DNA of 64,000 nt from contig NC_092878.1 of assembly GCF_028372415.1 (NCBI RefSeq), forward strand, positions 24,309,403 through 24,373,402, written 5' to 3'. The translations under genes and the position numbers were made by a program. Below are positions 8,230 to 18,809 of this stretch, one piece after another (position 1 is the stretch's first letter; every line of letters begins with the position of its first letter). The notes beneath the pieces were generated by a model that was given only the letters and a program-made list of their open reading frames with translations, ran no database searches and was not told where the DNA came from. The DNA is from Notamacropus eugenii (Eukaryota; Chordata; Mammalia; Diprotodontia; Macropodidae).

Positions 8230-10358
8230 CTCTTTAAACCAATGGATACCCCCACTTCCCTCCACTATAAAAGCTCTTCCTTACATGCCTCTTTTTGTGA
8301 GAAAAATTTCCCCATTCTGCCTCTCACTTCGCACTTTTCCCAGTTCATCCCTCTTTCACACTCCATTTTTTGAGCTTATCAGAACGTAATTTATTCACTA
8401 CTTTGCCCTCTGTATGTAGACTCCTAACTGCTCTACTAATAATTAAGTTCTCAAGAGTTACATGCATTTTTGTCCCATATAGGAATGTAGAAGTGTAACT
8501 TTGTAGAGTCCCTGATGACTGCTCTTTCATTCTTACCTTTTTATGATTCTCTTGAGTCTTGAATTGAATATCAGATTTTCTATTCAGCTCTATTTTTAAA
8601 AAATCAGGAATATTTGAAAATCCTCTATTTCATTAAATATCTATCCTCCTAAACCCCCCAGTTCCCAAGGATTATATTTAGTACTGTTGGGTAGTTTTTT
8701 CTTGGTTGTGATCCTAGCTCCTTTGCCTTTTGGACTATCATATTCCAAGTCTACTGCTCCCTTAATGTGAAAGCTGCTAAATCTTGTATGATTCTTATTT
8801 TGACTCCATGACATTTCAACTGTTTCTTTCTGACTGATTACAATATTTTTTCCTTGTCTTAGGAGTGCTGGAATTTGACTACGATATTCCTAAGAATTTT
8901 TATTTTGGTATCGCTTTTAGGAGGTGATAGGTAGATTCTTTCAGTTTCTATTTTACCTTTTGAATCTAAGATATCAGGACAGTTCTCGTTTATGATTTCT
9001 TGAAGTATGATTTTAGGCTCTTTCTTTTTAAAAAATCATGCTTTCAAGTAGTGCAATAATTCTTAAATTATCTCTTCTCTATCTATTTTTCAGGCCAGTT
9101 GCTTTTTCCAAGGATATATTTCACATTCTCTTCAATTTTTTCATTCTTTTGACTTTTGGGGGATTTGTTTATTTCTTGATATCTTTGTTCCATGATATCT
9201 CATGTAGTCATTAGTTTCCACTTGCTCAATTCTAATTTTTGAAAAACTTTTTTATTCAGTGAACTTTTGTAGTTTTTTATCCCATTTAGTCAATTCTCTT
9301 CTTCAAGGAATTGTTTTCTTCAGTGAATTTTTGTACCTCTTTTTATCACTACACCAATTCCTTTTTTTAAGGTGTTATTTTCTTCAGGCTTTTTTGTGCC
9401 TCTTTTTCCCAGCTGTTTTTGTAATTTTTATGATTGTTTTAACATCATTTTCATTTCATTTCCCGATTGTACATCTATTACTCTTATGTTTTTCTTTAAC
9501 TCTTCCAGGAATTCTTGTTGAGCTTGTGTCAAATTAGCATTTTTCTTTGAGATTTTGGTTGTAGAAGTATTCACATTGTTTGTCTTCTGAGTTTATATCT
9601 TGGTCTTCCTTACTACACAGTTGCTGTTTAAGGTCAATTTTCATTTGGTTTTGTTGTTCTTTGTTCATTTTTCCAGTCTATTTCTACACTTTAAACTTGA
9701 CATTAGTGTTAGGCAAGTAGGAAGTACAGAGCAGGAAGACACTGTTTCAAACTTCAGACTTTTTTGTGCTGCTGTTTTTATAGTTAATTCTAAAGGTTTG
9801 CAAGTTTTTGGTGTTTCCAAGGTGGTATTATTCTGGAAGAGTGTGGTCACTGTTCTCCTGGTCTGCACTCTGATTTTTACCCAGAAAAGGGTCCTGTTTT
9901 CTTGCCACCACAAATGCTAGTGGTCCTTTCTGCCTTGTACCTGTGACCAGGGCCCATGCTCCCTTGTAACTGATCACAAGTACTCCTCTGTATCTTGGAG
10001 CTGAGACCCAGAACTGGATATCAGCAATAAAGTTTCCCATTACAGCCAGTTGAACCCCATGCCAGCAAAGGGTCCTTTGTAACCTTTTTCTTACCAGTTG
10101 TCTAACCACCTTAACATCTATGGTCTGAGAGATCCCCAGGACTCTATGCTGTTGCTTTCGTAGCTGTATCCATGACGATAGCTCCCACTCCTGTGTCACA
10201 AACCTCTCCAGCCAATCTCCTAAATTGTCTCAGTCTAGAAAAATGTCCCACTTTGCTATTTTGTTGACTACGATGGTCCAAAATTTGATTTGAGGGAAAG
10301 TTGTGAGAGCTCAGCTGTGCTGCTCTCTGTGCTCTTCCATTTTAGCTCCATCCCTCCC
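8032..10358 (-). mobile_element. L1-B, right segment: antisense spacer, ORF1 and 5' UTR
   Basis: Past the HAL1 the antisense L1 continues. The ORF1-ORF2 spacer lies at about 8032-8525, a degenerate ORF1 at about 8530-9560, and the 5' UTR at about 9560-10358. It ends in the reversed L1 start: CCATTTTAGCTCCATCCC is the complement of a decayed GGAGCCAAAATGG-type opening. The ORF1 is recognisable on the minus strand by blocks parallel to HAL1-B (8540-8650 resembles 21940-22090) but carries many disruptions. A long AT microsatellite interrupts the spacer. This L1 is older than HAL1-A, which split it. A clear target-site duplication was not found. Confidence 0.85.
8147..8223. repeat. (AT)n microsatellite
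   Basis: An uninterrupted run of about 38 AT units lies in the L1-B spacer. Its purity suggests ongoing length variation. Confidence 0.98.
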
Positions 10359-10604
10359 TTTCTATGTCTGTTTATCTTTCAATCTGTCAATTGGTCTCTT
10401 CAACAGCCTATTCAATACAGAAGTCTTATCAATAAAAGTTGGTGTCTATATAGCTACCCCGCTCTTTAAAACCACTTTGAGACTTGTTATTTCTTCATTA
10501 CTTTACTCCTTTTTCCAACCACAGAATTGTGGAAATAGAAGGCTTCCTGATTGTGGTTGTCTAAAATACTCGCTATCCCAATAATGAGAATAAATTCATA
10601 TAAA
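10359..10604. other. Unassigned sequence
   Basis: No repeat or gene was recognised between the L1-B 5' end and the L2 tail. Confidence 0.4.
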
Positions 10605-10740
10605 CCAGTAAGCTAAAAGAATGGATGCTTCTTGAAGTCAGGGACTATCTTTGCATTTGTCCTTGTATTTAAAGCACCTAACATGTTACCTTGCACATAG
10701 TAAGTTTGTAGTAGGTAAACACTTGCTGGATTGATTTCAG
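10605..10740 (+). mobile_element. L2 LINE 3' end
   Basis: The order ATGCTTCTTGAAGTCAGGGA, then AAAGCACCTAACA, CTTGCACATAGTAAG and GTAAACACTTGCTGGATTGA follows the L2 3' terminus in sense orientation. It is diverged and 5'-truncated. Confidence 0.75.
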
Positions 10741-11650
10741 TTGGAAAATGATCAATTCTGTAGCTTCTTTCCTCTATTTTGTATTTATGTTGTGACCAAA
10801 GTAGATTGTGAAAATAAATGTGTTCATGGTGGGAATAAGTTTGTAGTCTCAGTGACTATGTATTTTTTTTTTTTGCTTCAATTTATCCTGTGTGTTGTCA
10901 TTCTTTGTAATAATTATGGGTGGAAATATTCCTTCCTGGCGCCCAATGTGTAGGGGAGCCTGAACTATTTTCCATTAGTGTTGAGATTGCTTTTGGCTTT
11001 TGGCCCAGGTGTCCTTAAAGCTTTTCAAACAGGCTGAGTATCAATATCTCCCTTGATTTTCCCAATTTCCATTATCCCAGTAGATTTTACATTTATCAAG
11101 TTTGATCTTTCATTGTATTCTCTTCACATTCTTTCAAGGAATCTCTGAAAAGGCCTTTTGGAAGCATAACGCTCTGTAGAGAAAAGATTAGAAGTCATGA
11201 ATTGATTGCAAATTTTCTCTCTCTTTCCCTCTATGAGTCAGACTGTGTCCTTCCACTTTGTGGTTAGAAAGGGGAAACTTGGTCTCAGATGACACAAATC
11301 ATGCTCTCAGAGAGCCATGGAACTGAAAGGCTCTCTAGAGACAAGCCACTCATACTCCTTAAACACTTAGCCCCCATTCACACTTCATTTTTCATTTTCT
11401 TATATTCATATGTAATGTTGTACTCCAAATCCCTGCTCCCAGTACTGCACTTAAACTGTCTCAGATAACTATCTAGCCTTATGAGAAGGTGATTTTTCAT
11501 GTACTGACTCATGTTATGGGCTCTTCCCCCTTATTTTATTTTATTTTATTTTTAGAGACTGAGACCCTTGAAGGTTAAGTAAATTGCCCATGATTACAAT
11601 TGATATCTGTTGCTCTGGAGCTAGGAAAGAGCTACCTTTTGCCATTCAGA
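10741..11650. other. Unassigned, mostly AT-rich sequence
   Basis: About 0.9 kb with no recognised coding region. It contains a TTTTA-type run near 11530-11553. Short open frames here have no recognisable domains. Confidence 0.4.
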
Positions 11651-11695
11651 GGATCACAGATTTAAAACTGGAAGGAAATCTTAGAATTTCACTGT
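11651..11695 (-). mobile_element. Antisense MIR SINE, first piece
   Basis: GATCACAGATTTAAAACTGG and GAAATCTTAGAA follow the antisense MIR/THER start. The MIR continues at 11919-11968 and 12296-12405 after two younger SINE insertions. Confidence 0.7.
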
Positions 11696-11918
11696 GACAG
11701 CTAGATGGCACAGTAGATAGAGCAGAAAACTCATCTTTATGAGTTCAAATCTAGCCTCAAACATTCACTAGTTGTGTGACCCTAGGCAAGTCACTTAACC
11801 CTGTTTGCCTCAGATTCCTCATCTGTAAAATGAGCTGGAGAGGGAAATAGCAAACCATTGCAAACTAAATGGGGTCATGAAAAGCACACAACTGAAACGA
11901 CTGAATGACAACAAAAAA
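11696..11918 (+). mobile_element. CORE-SINE (tRNA-derived, Mon-1/Mar type)
   Basis: It starts at the tRNA-like head (CAGCTAGATGGCACAGTAGA), passes GAGTTCAAATC (B box) and the CORE block (TGTGTGACCCTAGGCAAGTC, CCTCATCTGTAAAATGAG), and ends in the marsupial tail AACTGAAACGACTGAATGAC plus an A-rich run. It is inserted in an antisense MIR. A short A/T-rich target duplication is possible but not clear. Confidence 0.9.
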
Positions 11919-11968
11919 TTCAAACCCTCCCCTATTCTACAGATGTAAAAAACAATCCCAGTAAGGTT
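11919..11968 (-). mobile_element. Antisense MIR SINE, second piece
   Basis: The fragment TTCAAACCCTCCCC followed by a TCTACAGATG-like block is the middle of the MIR that begins at 11651. Its last 13 bases (11956-11968) are duplicated at 12283-12295 around the next SINE. Confidence 0.7.
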
Positions 11969-12282
11969 GTGTGTGTTCATCTTTCATTGTCAAAGAAGAC
12001 CACGCCATCAGAGAAATGATGACATGACTTGCACTAGACTTTGTTTGAGTGAGGGAGGGCTGTCCAGGTGACCAGCCTCACTTCTCCTCCAGAGCCATCT
12101 GAATCCAGTGACCAGATATTCATCAGGATGACTGGAGATAACCCAGGATGAGGCAATTGGAGTTAAAGGTCTTATCCAAGGTCACATAGGTAGTGAGTGT
12201 CAAGTATCTGAGATGAGATTTAAACTCAGGTCCTCCTGACTCCTGCACTAGTGCTCTGTCCACTGCACCACCTAGCTGCCCC
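11969..12282 (-). mobile_element. Antisense Mar-1-like CORE-SINE with RTE-type tail
   Basis: Reversed, the right half is a tRNA-derived CORE-SINE (GGGGCAGCTAGGTGG start, GAGTTTAAAT, then TGTGACCTTGG). The left half carries sequence related to the RTE leader block at 25990-26060 and an RTE-like terminus (GACAATGAAAGATGAAC). Such SINEs are copied by RTE LINEs. A perfect 13-bp duplication, TCCCAGTAAGGTT, flanks it at 11956-11968 and 12283-12295. It is inserted into an antisense MIR. Confidence 0.88.
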
Positions 12283-12295
12283 TCCCAGTAAGGTT

Positions 12296-12405
12296 AAATA
12301 ACTTCTGAAGGTCACATTAATAGTAAGTGGTGGAGATGGAATTTGAATACAGAGCTTCTGATTTCAAATTCGGTATCTTTCTATTATACCACCCTCCCCT
12401 TGGAG
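12296..12405 (-). mobile_element. Antisense MIR SINE, third piece
   Basis: The MIR resumes with AAATAACTTCTGAAGGTCAC, GTAAGTGGTGGAGATGG and ending CTATTATACCACC, in antisense orientation. Together with 11651-11695 and 11919-11968 it makes one MIR cut twice. Confidence 0.8.
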
Positions 12406-12869
12406 TATATGACAGACTTTGGAGGGAGGGGTGGTAGAGGGAGAAGAGACAATACATTTATCTAACATTCATGAAACATTTATGCAAAACAATTATGAAA
12501 ATGACTTTGATATATCAATGATCTCATTAAATGTGGGTTTTCTCTCTATTAGGACTGATTGCAACCCATTACTGGTTTCTTGATTGTTGAATTCCTCACA
12601 TGGCTCATTATTTTAGGTGGACTCCATACATGCTTTACTTAAATACCTACTCCCTACTTCTTGGAAGCCTCACCTGCCTAACCACCCTGATAGCATACTC
12701 TTCATGCCCTTTTTTCCCTACCTACTCACTTTCTCTGGAACCATGGTCAAATCAACTCTGCTGTTGGTCCTGAAGGGTGTGTCAGTCCAATCCCCAATGG
12801 CTTCACTTACTATCCCTGTAAAATTCATCCCTAAATTTTTTTCTTCCTGGTCAACGATTGCTTATGTGT
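12406..12869. other. Unassigned; possibly L2 body
   Basis: Pyrimidine-rich sequence with no clear coding content. The 12600-12869 part leads directly into an L2 3' tail, so it may be decayed L2 ORF2. No motif is readable enough to prove it. Confidence 0.35.
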
Positions 12870-12985
12870 ATTGTCTCTCCCTATTAAAGTGTAAGCTCCT
12901 TGAAGGCAGGCGATATCATCATTTTTGTATTTAAGTCTGCAGTGTTTAATGCAGTACTTGACTCACAGTAAGTACTCAAGTCCTT
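12870..12985 (+). mobile_element. L2 LINE 3' end
   Basis: TATTAAAGTGTAAGCTCCTT, GAAGGCAGGCGA, CAGTACTTGACTCACAGTAAG in order is a standard L2 3' terminus in sense orientation. Confidence 0.8.
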
Positions 12986-13151
12986 TTTTCATTCATGAGG
13001 CAGTTTGTGCTGGACCTATAGTCAGGAAGACCTCAGTTCAAATCAGACTTCACACTTTTACCACCTGTGACTCAAGGCTTGCTGGAACTAGTTTTCTGAC
13101 AGACTTTAAGTTTAATCTGTTTGATTCTCCATCACTTGCTTCAATCTAGAC

Positions 13152-13232
13152 CAGGGGTGGGGAACCTGAAGCCTCAAGGTCACATGTGGCCCTCTAGGTC
13201 CTCAAGTACAGCCATTTGGATTCAATCCAACC
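13152..13232 (+). mobile_element. hAT-type DNA transposon terminus (non-autonomous fragment)
   Basis: CAGGGGTGGGGAACC at 13152-13166 is the classic terminal inverted repeat of hAT/Charlie elements, followed by the usual CACATGTGGCCCTCTAGGTC. The opposite end was not found. A SINE fragment follows at about 13238. Confidence 0.6.
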
Positions 13233-13237
13233 ATTTT

Positions 13238-13345
13238 CATGAATTCAAATCTAACTGTGTGACCCTGGGTGAATCACTTAACCTCAGTTTGCCTTAATCC
13301 ATTGGAGAATGAAATGGCAAACCACTTTGGTATCTTTGCTTTTGG
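13238..13345 (+). mobile_element. CORE-SINE fragment
   Basis: GAATTCAAATCTAACTGTGT, GACCCTGGGTGAATCACTTA and TGGCAAACCACTTTGG are the B box, CORE and tail blocks of a marsupial CORE-SINE. The tRNA head is missing. Confidence 0.75.
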
Positions 13346-13419
13346 TGTCAGTCATGTTTTTATGTTAAGATAGATTTCCTTTGATTATGCTTTTTATGGT
13401 TTTTATCATTCAAAATGAG

Positions 13420-13680
13420 GCAGGTAGGTGACATAATAGATAAAGAGCTGACCCTGGAATTAGGAAGATCTGAGTTAAAATCCAGCTCAGATACTTTCTA
13501 GCTGTGTGGACCTGGGCAACTTACTTAGCCTCTGTCTGCCTCAGTTTCCTCAACTGTAAAATGGAAATAATAACTACACATCTCACAGAGTTATTGTGAA
13601 GATAGAGTGCAATAATATTTTAAAGTGCTTAGAACAGTACCTGGTACATAATAGACAATCAATAAATCTTTCTTCCCTTC
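13420..13680 (+). mobile_element. MIR-type CORE-SINE with L2-like tail
   Basis: The tRNA-like head (GGCAGGTAGGTGACATAATA), B box, CORE (CTGGGCAACTTACTTAGCCT) and TTGTGAAGATAGAGT-to-CAATAAATC tail follow the MIR layout. It is diverged but complete. Confidence 0.8.
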
Positions 13681-13849
13681 CCTTTATGAATGCTATATTT
13701 TCATAGAGGTTTTTAAAATCTCAGTTGATTTAATGCACTATTTTTTTATGACTTACATATTTGGACCACACTTGTTTCATTTTAAAAAATGGTAGAGTTC
13801 TTTTTCAGTTATTGAGAACATTTCTTAAGCCTGGATGATAATGATCATG

Positions 13850-14125
13850 ATGATGATAATATCTAGCATTTATTCAACACCTACTTTGTGCCGATCACCA
13901 TGTTAAGTGTTTTACAAGTTATTATCTCATTTGTTCCTCACAACCAACTTGGGAGGAAGGTGCTATTATTATCCCCATTTTACAGTTACAGAAACTGAAG
14001 AAAATGGAAGTTAAGTAACTTGCCCAAGATTACACAGCTTAATAAGGGTCTGAGTCTGAATTTGAACTCAGATCTTCTTAACTCCAGGACCAGTGCTCCA
14101 TTCACGGAGCTACCCAGCTGCCTGT
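13850..14125 (-). mobile_element. Antisense MIR-type SINE
   Basis: It reads antisense from the tail (CATTTATTCAACACCTACTT) through ATTATCCCCATTTTACAG, the CORE (CTTGCCCAAGATTACACAGC) and GAACTCAGATCTTC to the tRNA head (GAGCTACCCAGCTGCCTG). It is nearly full length. Confidence 0.85.
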
Positions 14126-14231
14126 TTTTTAAACATCTGAGAGAAATCACTTGCAAATCTATCTGACTCAGAGATTCTCCCCTCACACCAGTAGTGAAAG
14201 TGAAATAAAGATACTACATAAACTGTGTGAT

Positions 14232-14465
14232 TTTTAGGCAGCTAGATGTTGCAATGAATATATTAATGGGCTTGATATTAAGAATATTTGAGTTCAAATT
14301 TGGTGTCAAACACTTATTAGCTGCGTGACCCAATAAAGACCTTTACCTCAATTTCCTCATCTGTAAAATGGGAATAATCAAATATGATAACATTTGGAAA
14401 GCACACTTAAAACCTTAAAATGCCACAGAAATGCTAACTCTTACTGTTATCATCATCATCACCAT
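14232..14465 (+). mobile_element. MIR-type CORE-SINE
   Basis: TAGGCAGCTAGATGTTGCAA, GAGTTCAAATTTGG, CTGCGTGACCC and CCTCATCTGTAAAATGGGAA mark the head, B box and CORE. The tail runs into an ATC-repeat stretch at 14450-14468. Confidence 0.8.
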
Positions 14466-15029
14466 CACCCTCTGCCCTCTTTTTTGCCTCTCTGTTTTGA
14501 TTACTACAGAAGTAGAAGACACTCTTACTGGAACGAAGACTATTTACATATTTTCCTTTGTTTCATGGCCAAACCTTACTGGTGATATTCCTCTTCATTC
14601 TTACAGAGTTCCTTGGAAAATAGATTCGGCTTTTTTCTGGTGACACGCACAACTTTTCCCACAGTATAGAATGTACCAGAGCTTAGAGTCTGCTGTCATG
14701 GACCTGAAAAACCCGAGGTTACCCCTATACCATGGGGAGGCATTGGACCAGATCTTTTAAAATATTTTTGTAGGTTATTTTGATTTCCATTCAATTCTAA
14801 GTTTTGTTAATATAATATTTTACAGTCAATTCTGATAATTTTCTCATTTTACCTATTGCACTTTAACCCTGTTCATTTATAATTTAATTTGATTTACCAC
14901 TGCAAGTAGGTAACTTGATAATAAGCTACTATAGGGCATTTGCTCTCTAGTCTCAAGCAAGATCTTTGATTTCATCAGCATGGGAACTTCCTCTGACACT
15001 AGATTAAAAGACTTCCTCAGCTTAACAGG
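14466..15029. other. Unassigned sequence
   Basis: AT-rich sequence with no gene or repeat recognised. Confidence 0.4.
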
Positions 15030-15130
15030 TCAGGATCTTTCTGAGACTTAGAGATGATAAATAATTCATCCATGGTCAGATAAAGGATTTGACCTCATGC
15101 ATTCATGATTCTGAATCTAACCTAGCATTC
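15030..15130 (-). mobile_element. Antisense MIR fragment, weak
   Basis: The blocks TAGAGATGATAAATAATTCA, GGATTTGACCTCATGC and GATTCTGAATCTAACC follow the antisense MIR order loosely. It is old and uncertain. Confidence 0.45.
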
Positions 15131-15654
15131 AAGCTTGGCACATTTGCATAAAATTCTTTATTGATGAAGAGAATGAGTGCTCAAAACCACATGCCTATGT
15201 GTGTGGAGGGGCAGAGTTGTCACAAGAACTTCAGCATAGAGATATTTTCTTTCTTCATACTTTCAGAGACATCATGCATGGATCCAGAACCCTTTTGGGG
15301 AGAACCTCAGAAAGATGAAAGAAAAGACTTTGGAAAGCAGGCATATAGGGAAAGCTTGTCCTGCACCATGACCCTCATTGCCAGCCTTTGCTTCTCTCTG
15401 AATTTCTTCTCAAAGAGAGACTGGATCCACATGTGTCCTCATTCAAGGCAAGAAGGAAGATGAAGTACTCTTTTCTCCCAAGCCGTTGTGACATCTCTAC
15501 CCTTCGATCAAGCAAGCAGCTTTGAGGAATCATTCTTTTCACCAATAAGGAGAATCTTATGCAAATATACTAGGTTTGGACCTCAGGTTACACAACAAGA
15601 ATACTTTGGCTACATTACCTCTTTGGTTAGTAAAACTGGACTAAATTTCAGATC
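15131..15654. other. Unassigned sequence with a 100-codon open frame
   Basis: An open frame of 100 codons at 15161-15463 (+) has no recognised domain, no obvious codon bias and no splice context. It is most likely chance. Confidence 0.4.
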
Positions 15655-15855
15655 AAAGAGTCATAGATTCACAGCTGGATGTTAGAAATGATCAAGTCTG
15701 ATACTCTTAGCTACAGATAAAGAAACTGAGACTTGGTGAGATGAAGTGGTCTGTCTAAGGTTATATAGTTTTAAGTACATGAAGAAAGATTTGAATCTTG
15801 GTCTTCTGACTCAAAGTCTATTGCTATATTTGCTATACCACACTGCCTTTCATAG
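15655..15855 (-). mobile_element. Antisense MIR/THER-type SINE
   Basis: TCATAGATTCACAGCTGGAT, AAAGAAACTGAGACTTGGTG, GTCTAAGGTTATATAG and TTGCTATACCACACTGCC give the antisense MIR order over its full length. Confidence 0.75.
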
Positions 15856-17495
15856 AATCTTCCTGAAAATCCAAGACAGGGAAGTCTTTTTAAAAAAACA
15901 TGATTTGTGGCAAACCAAGCACCACTATCACTAACAGATCAATACCAAATCTGAGCATTTCCTTGGGACTCCTCAAACTTCCTACAGGCTCCCCAGGGAG
16001 ACCCACTGAGTCACTGCTGCCATATCTTCTCTGTTTGTACATGATCATGGGCAGGAAATATAAGAAATTTCTAAAGTGTTGCTGGAGAATTCTGGTTTAC
16101 ATGCACTGGCCCCTGATCTTTAGACTCTTTATATGTTATAAGCCATTTCTTCACAAGGGTGGCCCAGTAGCAAAAATCACCACCTCGAAAGGGATATTTA
16201 TTTTCTGGTGGCCCAGTTCACAGCTGGGTATAGTGAGGGTCACACCTATCACATTTTAATGACTGTTGCCCTGACACCACTGATCAGATCAGCCTGGTTT
16301 CTCTGGGGTGTTGAGTTGCAAATGTCTGGATTTTGCTTCCCTCATCAGTGGCTCCAGGGATAGGAGAGAAAACAGCTTATAAATTCTTTAATGATTGTTG
16401 GAGCCAAGAGCAGTTTGCTGGCTGGTTTTGCAAGGCATGTTATTTAAAGAGTTCCAGGGGACATGAAGGTAAATAGCTTGAAAAAATACTAGAGGAAAAT
16501 TATTTCTTTCCTTCTCTGTAGACATTATAGAGCTACAATTAGATCCTAGTTAAATTATTCTTATGATTTTCAGATAGAGTGAACACTGTGTGCAAGGATA
16601 TCTAGAATTCCCTTCTTGGGCAGATCACACACCGTCAGGGATATTTACCATTCTGTTTCACTGCTTGTCCTACTTTTTATAAACATGGGTAAATTAGACT
16701 TTTAAAACTTTCCCTTTCGTAACTTTCAAGGCAGTAAATTTTGTTGGACTTATCTAAACATTAACTGTGAAGTGCCTGCTTTGGAACAGTGATGTCACTA
16801 GATGGATAGATGGATGACTGTAAAGTGAAAGCTAACTTTCACTCGGTATTCAGTTGAGGCCATATTAAAATTTAGAAGACTGTCCCGATGTTTCTTCTCC
16901 TTCCTCAGTAACAGATACAAGGTTAAAGTATAGGTGCTTTTAAAAATAGATCACTCTTTAGCCTTTCTGAAACTTGTTAGAAAATAGAAGATATGATTCT
17001 GTTAAGGCAGAGAGTTACAGATTACTGAGAAAGAAAGCTCTATGAGGGAGCAGCAGTTCAGAATCATTGGGACAGATCAGAACTTGGTTAATTCTGACTT
17101 TCCATGGCCACTTGCTTCCTATTTTCCTGGTGAGGAATCTGGTCACCTTGAAGGCAAGCTGATTATTTCCAAAGTATTTAGCCTAAGGTGTGTTTCTATT
17201 GGGAATTTCTATCCCTTCTATACTTCAGTCCACCAGCATAGTTGTTGATATCTCCCTTTATGATTTGATGGAACTAGAATCTCAATGATATAAATGATCT
17301 TTCCTGTGGTACTAATTGCAGCCTTTCCATTCCCTCTCATCTTTTAGATTCATACTCAGTTACTCAAAAGGATTTGCTATCAAGTTTATGTTTCCTCCAA
17401 AGAAGTGGTTCACAACTCATCTTTTCTTGATCATCCTATCCCCTCATTATTTATGTGTTCATAAATATACCATATGGGTTATATTTTAGCCTATC
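15856..17495. other. Unassigned sequence
   Basis: About 1.6 kb with no recognised gene or repeat. Open frames up to 119 codons (15900-16259, +) show no domain or compositional support. This is one of the longer repeat-poor stretches of the window. Confidence 0.4.
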
Positions 17496-17640
17496 TTCCT
17501 TACTAGACTGTAAGCTTCCTGAAAGTAAGGACAATAGTCACTTTTTAATATGTAGTATAATCATCTAGAACCTGTCATGCACAGAATCACCAATCTAGCA
17601 TTAGAAGAAATTTCAGAGGCCATCTATTCCCAACATCTTA
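17496..17640. mobile_element. L2 3' end followed by a short antisense MIR start
   Basis: CTAGACTGTAAGCTTCCTGA and GAACCTGTCATGCACAGA match an L2 tail. GCATTAGAAGAAATTTCAGA then GGCCATCTATTCCCAA resembles an antisense MIR start. Both are short. Confidence 0.55.
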
Positions 17641-17929
17641 TTTTATGCTTGTGATGGGGCTGTCAAGAAAGACTTGTGACAGTCTGTGAATGACTTCAGA
17701 ATAACTTCTGATCAACTATATTTCATCCCTAAGAATAAAAGCCTTAAGATGATGACCTAAGAAAATACTGTATAGTTAGGAAACCTGGGTTTTATTCTAG
17801 GTCCTTCAATTAATTTCTTCCATGAGTCTGAGCATGACTTTCTATCTTTAATCTCCTGAACAATGGCTTTTCACAACATGGTATAATAGGTGACTACCTT
17901 GGAGCAACTAAATGGTGATTCAAGTTCCA

Positions 17930-18184
17930 CATTTAGTCAGCAATGAATTCTTCAAGTCAGACCTGATGAGACAGAGATTTTCTTAGAAAAAATAAGATCT
18001 GAGGATTTTAGTGTCTTGCAAGTTCAATATGAGTCAGCAGTGTGATTCAGGGGCCAAAAAAGCTAATGTATTCTTGGGAACATTACAATGAGGACGAGGA
18101 GATTACAGTTTCTCTGTACTGTCTTGGTCCAACCACATTTGGAGCACTGTGTTCAGTTCTGGCTGCCACCTTTTAAGAAGATCA
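17930..18184 (+). mobile_element. CR1/L3-type LINE fragment (ORF2 C-terminal region)
   Basis: The order CAAGTTCAATATGAGTCAGC, GGCCAAAAAAGCTAATG, TTGGTCCAACCACATTTGGA, GCACTGTGTTCAGTTCTGG is the well-known 3' part of CR1/L3 ORF2. It is interrupted by a MIR at 18185 and does not clearly resume. Confidence 0.75.
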
Positions 18185-18445
18185 TTGAGGCAGCTATGTG
18201 ACTCAGATAGGATAGAGTTCTGGGTCTGAAAACAGGAAAACATGAGTTCCAGCCTTGGACACTTACTAGTGCTTTCACCCGGGGTAAGTCCGTTAATCTC
18301 TTTTTGCCTCAGTTTCTTCATCTATGAAATGAGGATGATAATAATATCACCTACATCCTGGGAAGGTTGTGAGGATCAGATGAGATAATATATGTAAAGC
18401 ACTTAGCATAGTGTCTGGTATATAGTAGATGCCTAATAATGTTGG
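18185..18445 (+). mobile_element. MIR-type CORE-SINE
   Basis: The head GAGGCAGCTATGTGACTCAG, then GAGTTCCAGCC, TTGCCTCAGTTTCTTCATCT, GGAAGGTTGTGAGGATCAGA and AAAGCACTTAGCATAGTG form a complete MIR with tail. It was inserted in a CR1/L3 fragment. Confidence 0.8.
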
Positions 18446-18809
18446 TTTCCTTACTTCATTCCTTTGTTCATTCCTTCATTCCTCTCTTTCTATCTATCAC
18501 CTATCTCTCTTTGTATCCCCAACACTTAGTATGTTAAGGGAGAAAGATTCTTGTTATATATAATGTGGACTCTTTGAAGGGAGGGGATCAACAAAATTTA
18601 GCTTGCAGGCTTGAAATGTAAACTTCATTGCTGCTTGCCCTGTGTACCAGTGAATGAAATAATTTCAATAAAGGGCTATTTCCTCAGAGAGAGAACTAAG
18701 GAGCAGCACCTCTCCTAAGTGACTACAAGACTCAGACCCAAAGGAGTAGTTTGGAATAAGCTTTATGGAATAAGCTTGGAATAATCTCATTCTCAAAGCA
18801 AAGAATATG
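18446..18809. other. Unassigned sequence left of the L1-C block
   Basis: Pyrimidine-rich at 18440-18520 (CATTCCTT-type runs), otherwise no recognised feature. Confidence 0.4.

Noticed and set aside
9828-10199. 123-codon minus-strand frame in L1-B
   Set aside because: It lies in the L1 5' UTR on the L1 sense strand. No ORF1 or ORF2 motif is present and other copies do not keep the frame.
10934-10960. TGGCGCCCAA, resembling a lysine-tRNA primer-binding site of an endogenous retrovirus
   Set aside because: Only about ten bases match well. No LTR end lies just upstream and no retroviral coding sequence was recognised downstream. Treated as chance.
15161-16259. Open frames of 100-119 codons
   Set aside because: No domain or compositional support; expected by chance at this length.
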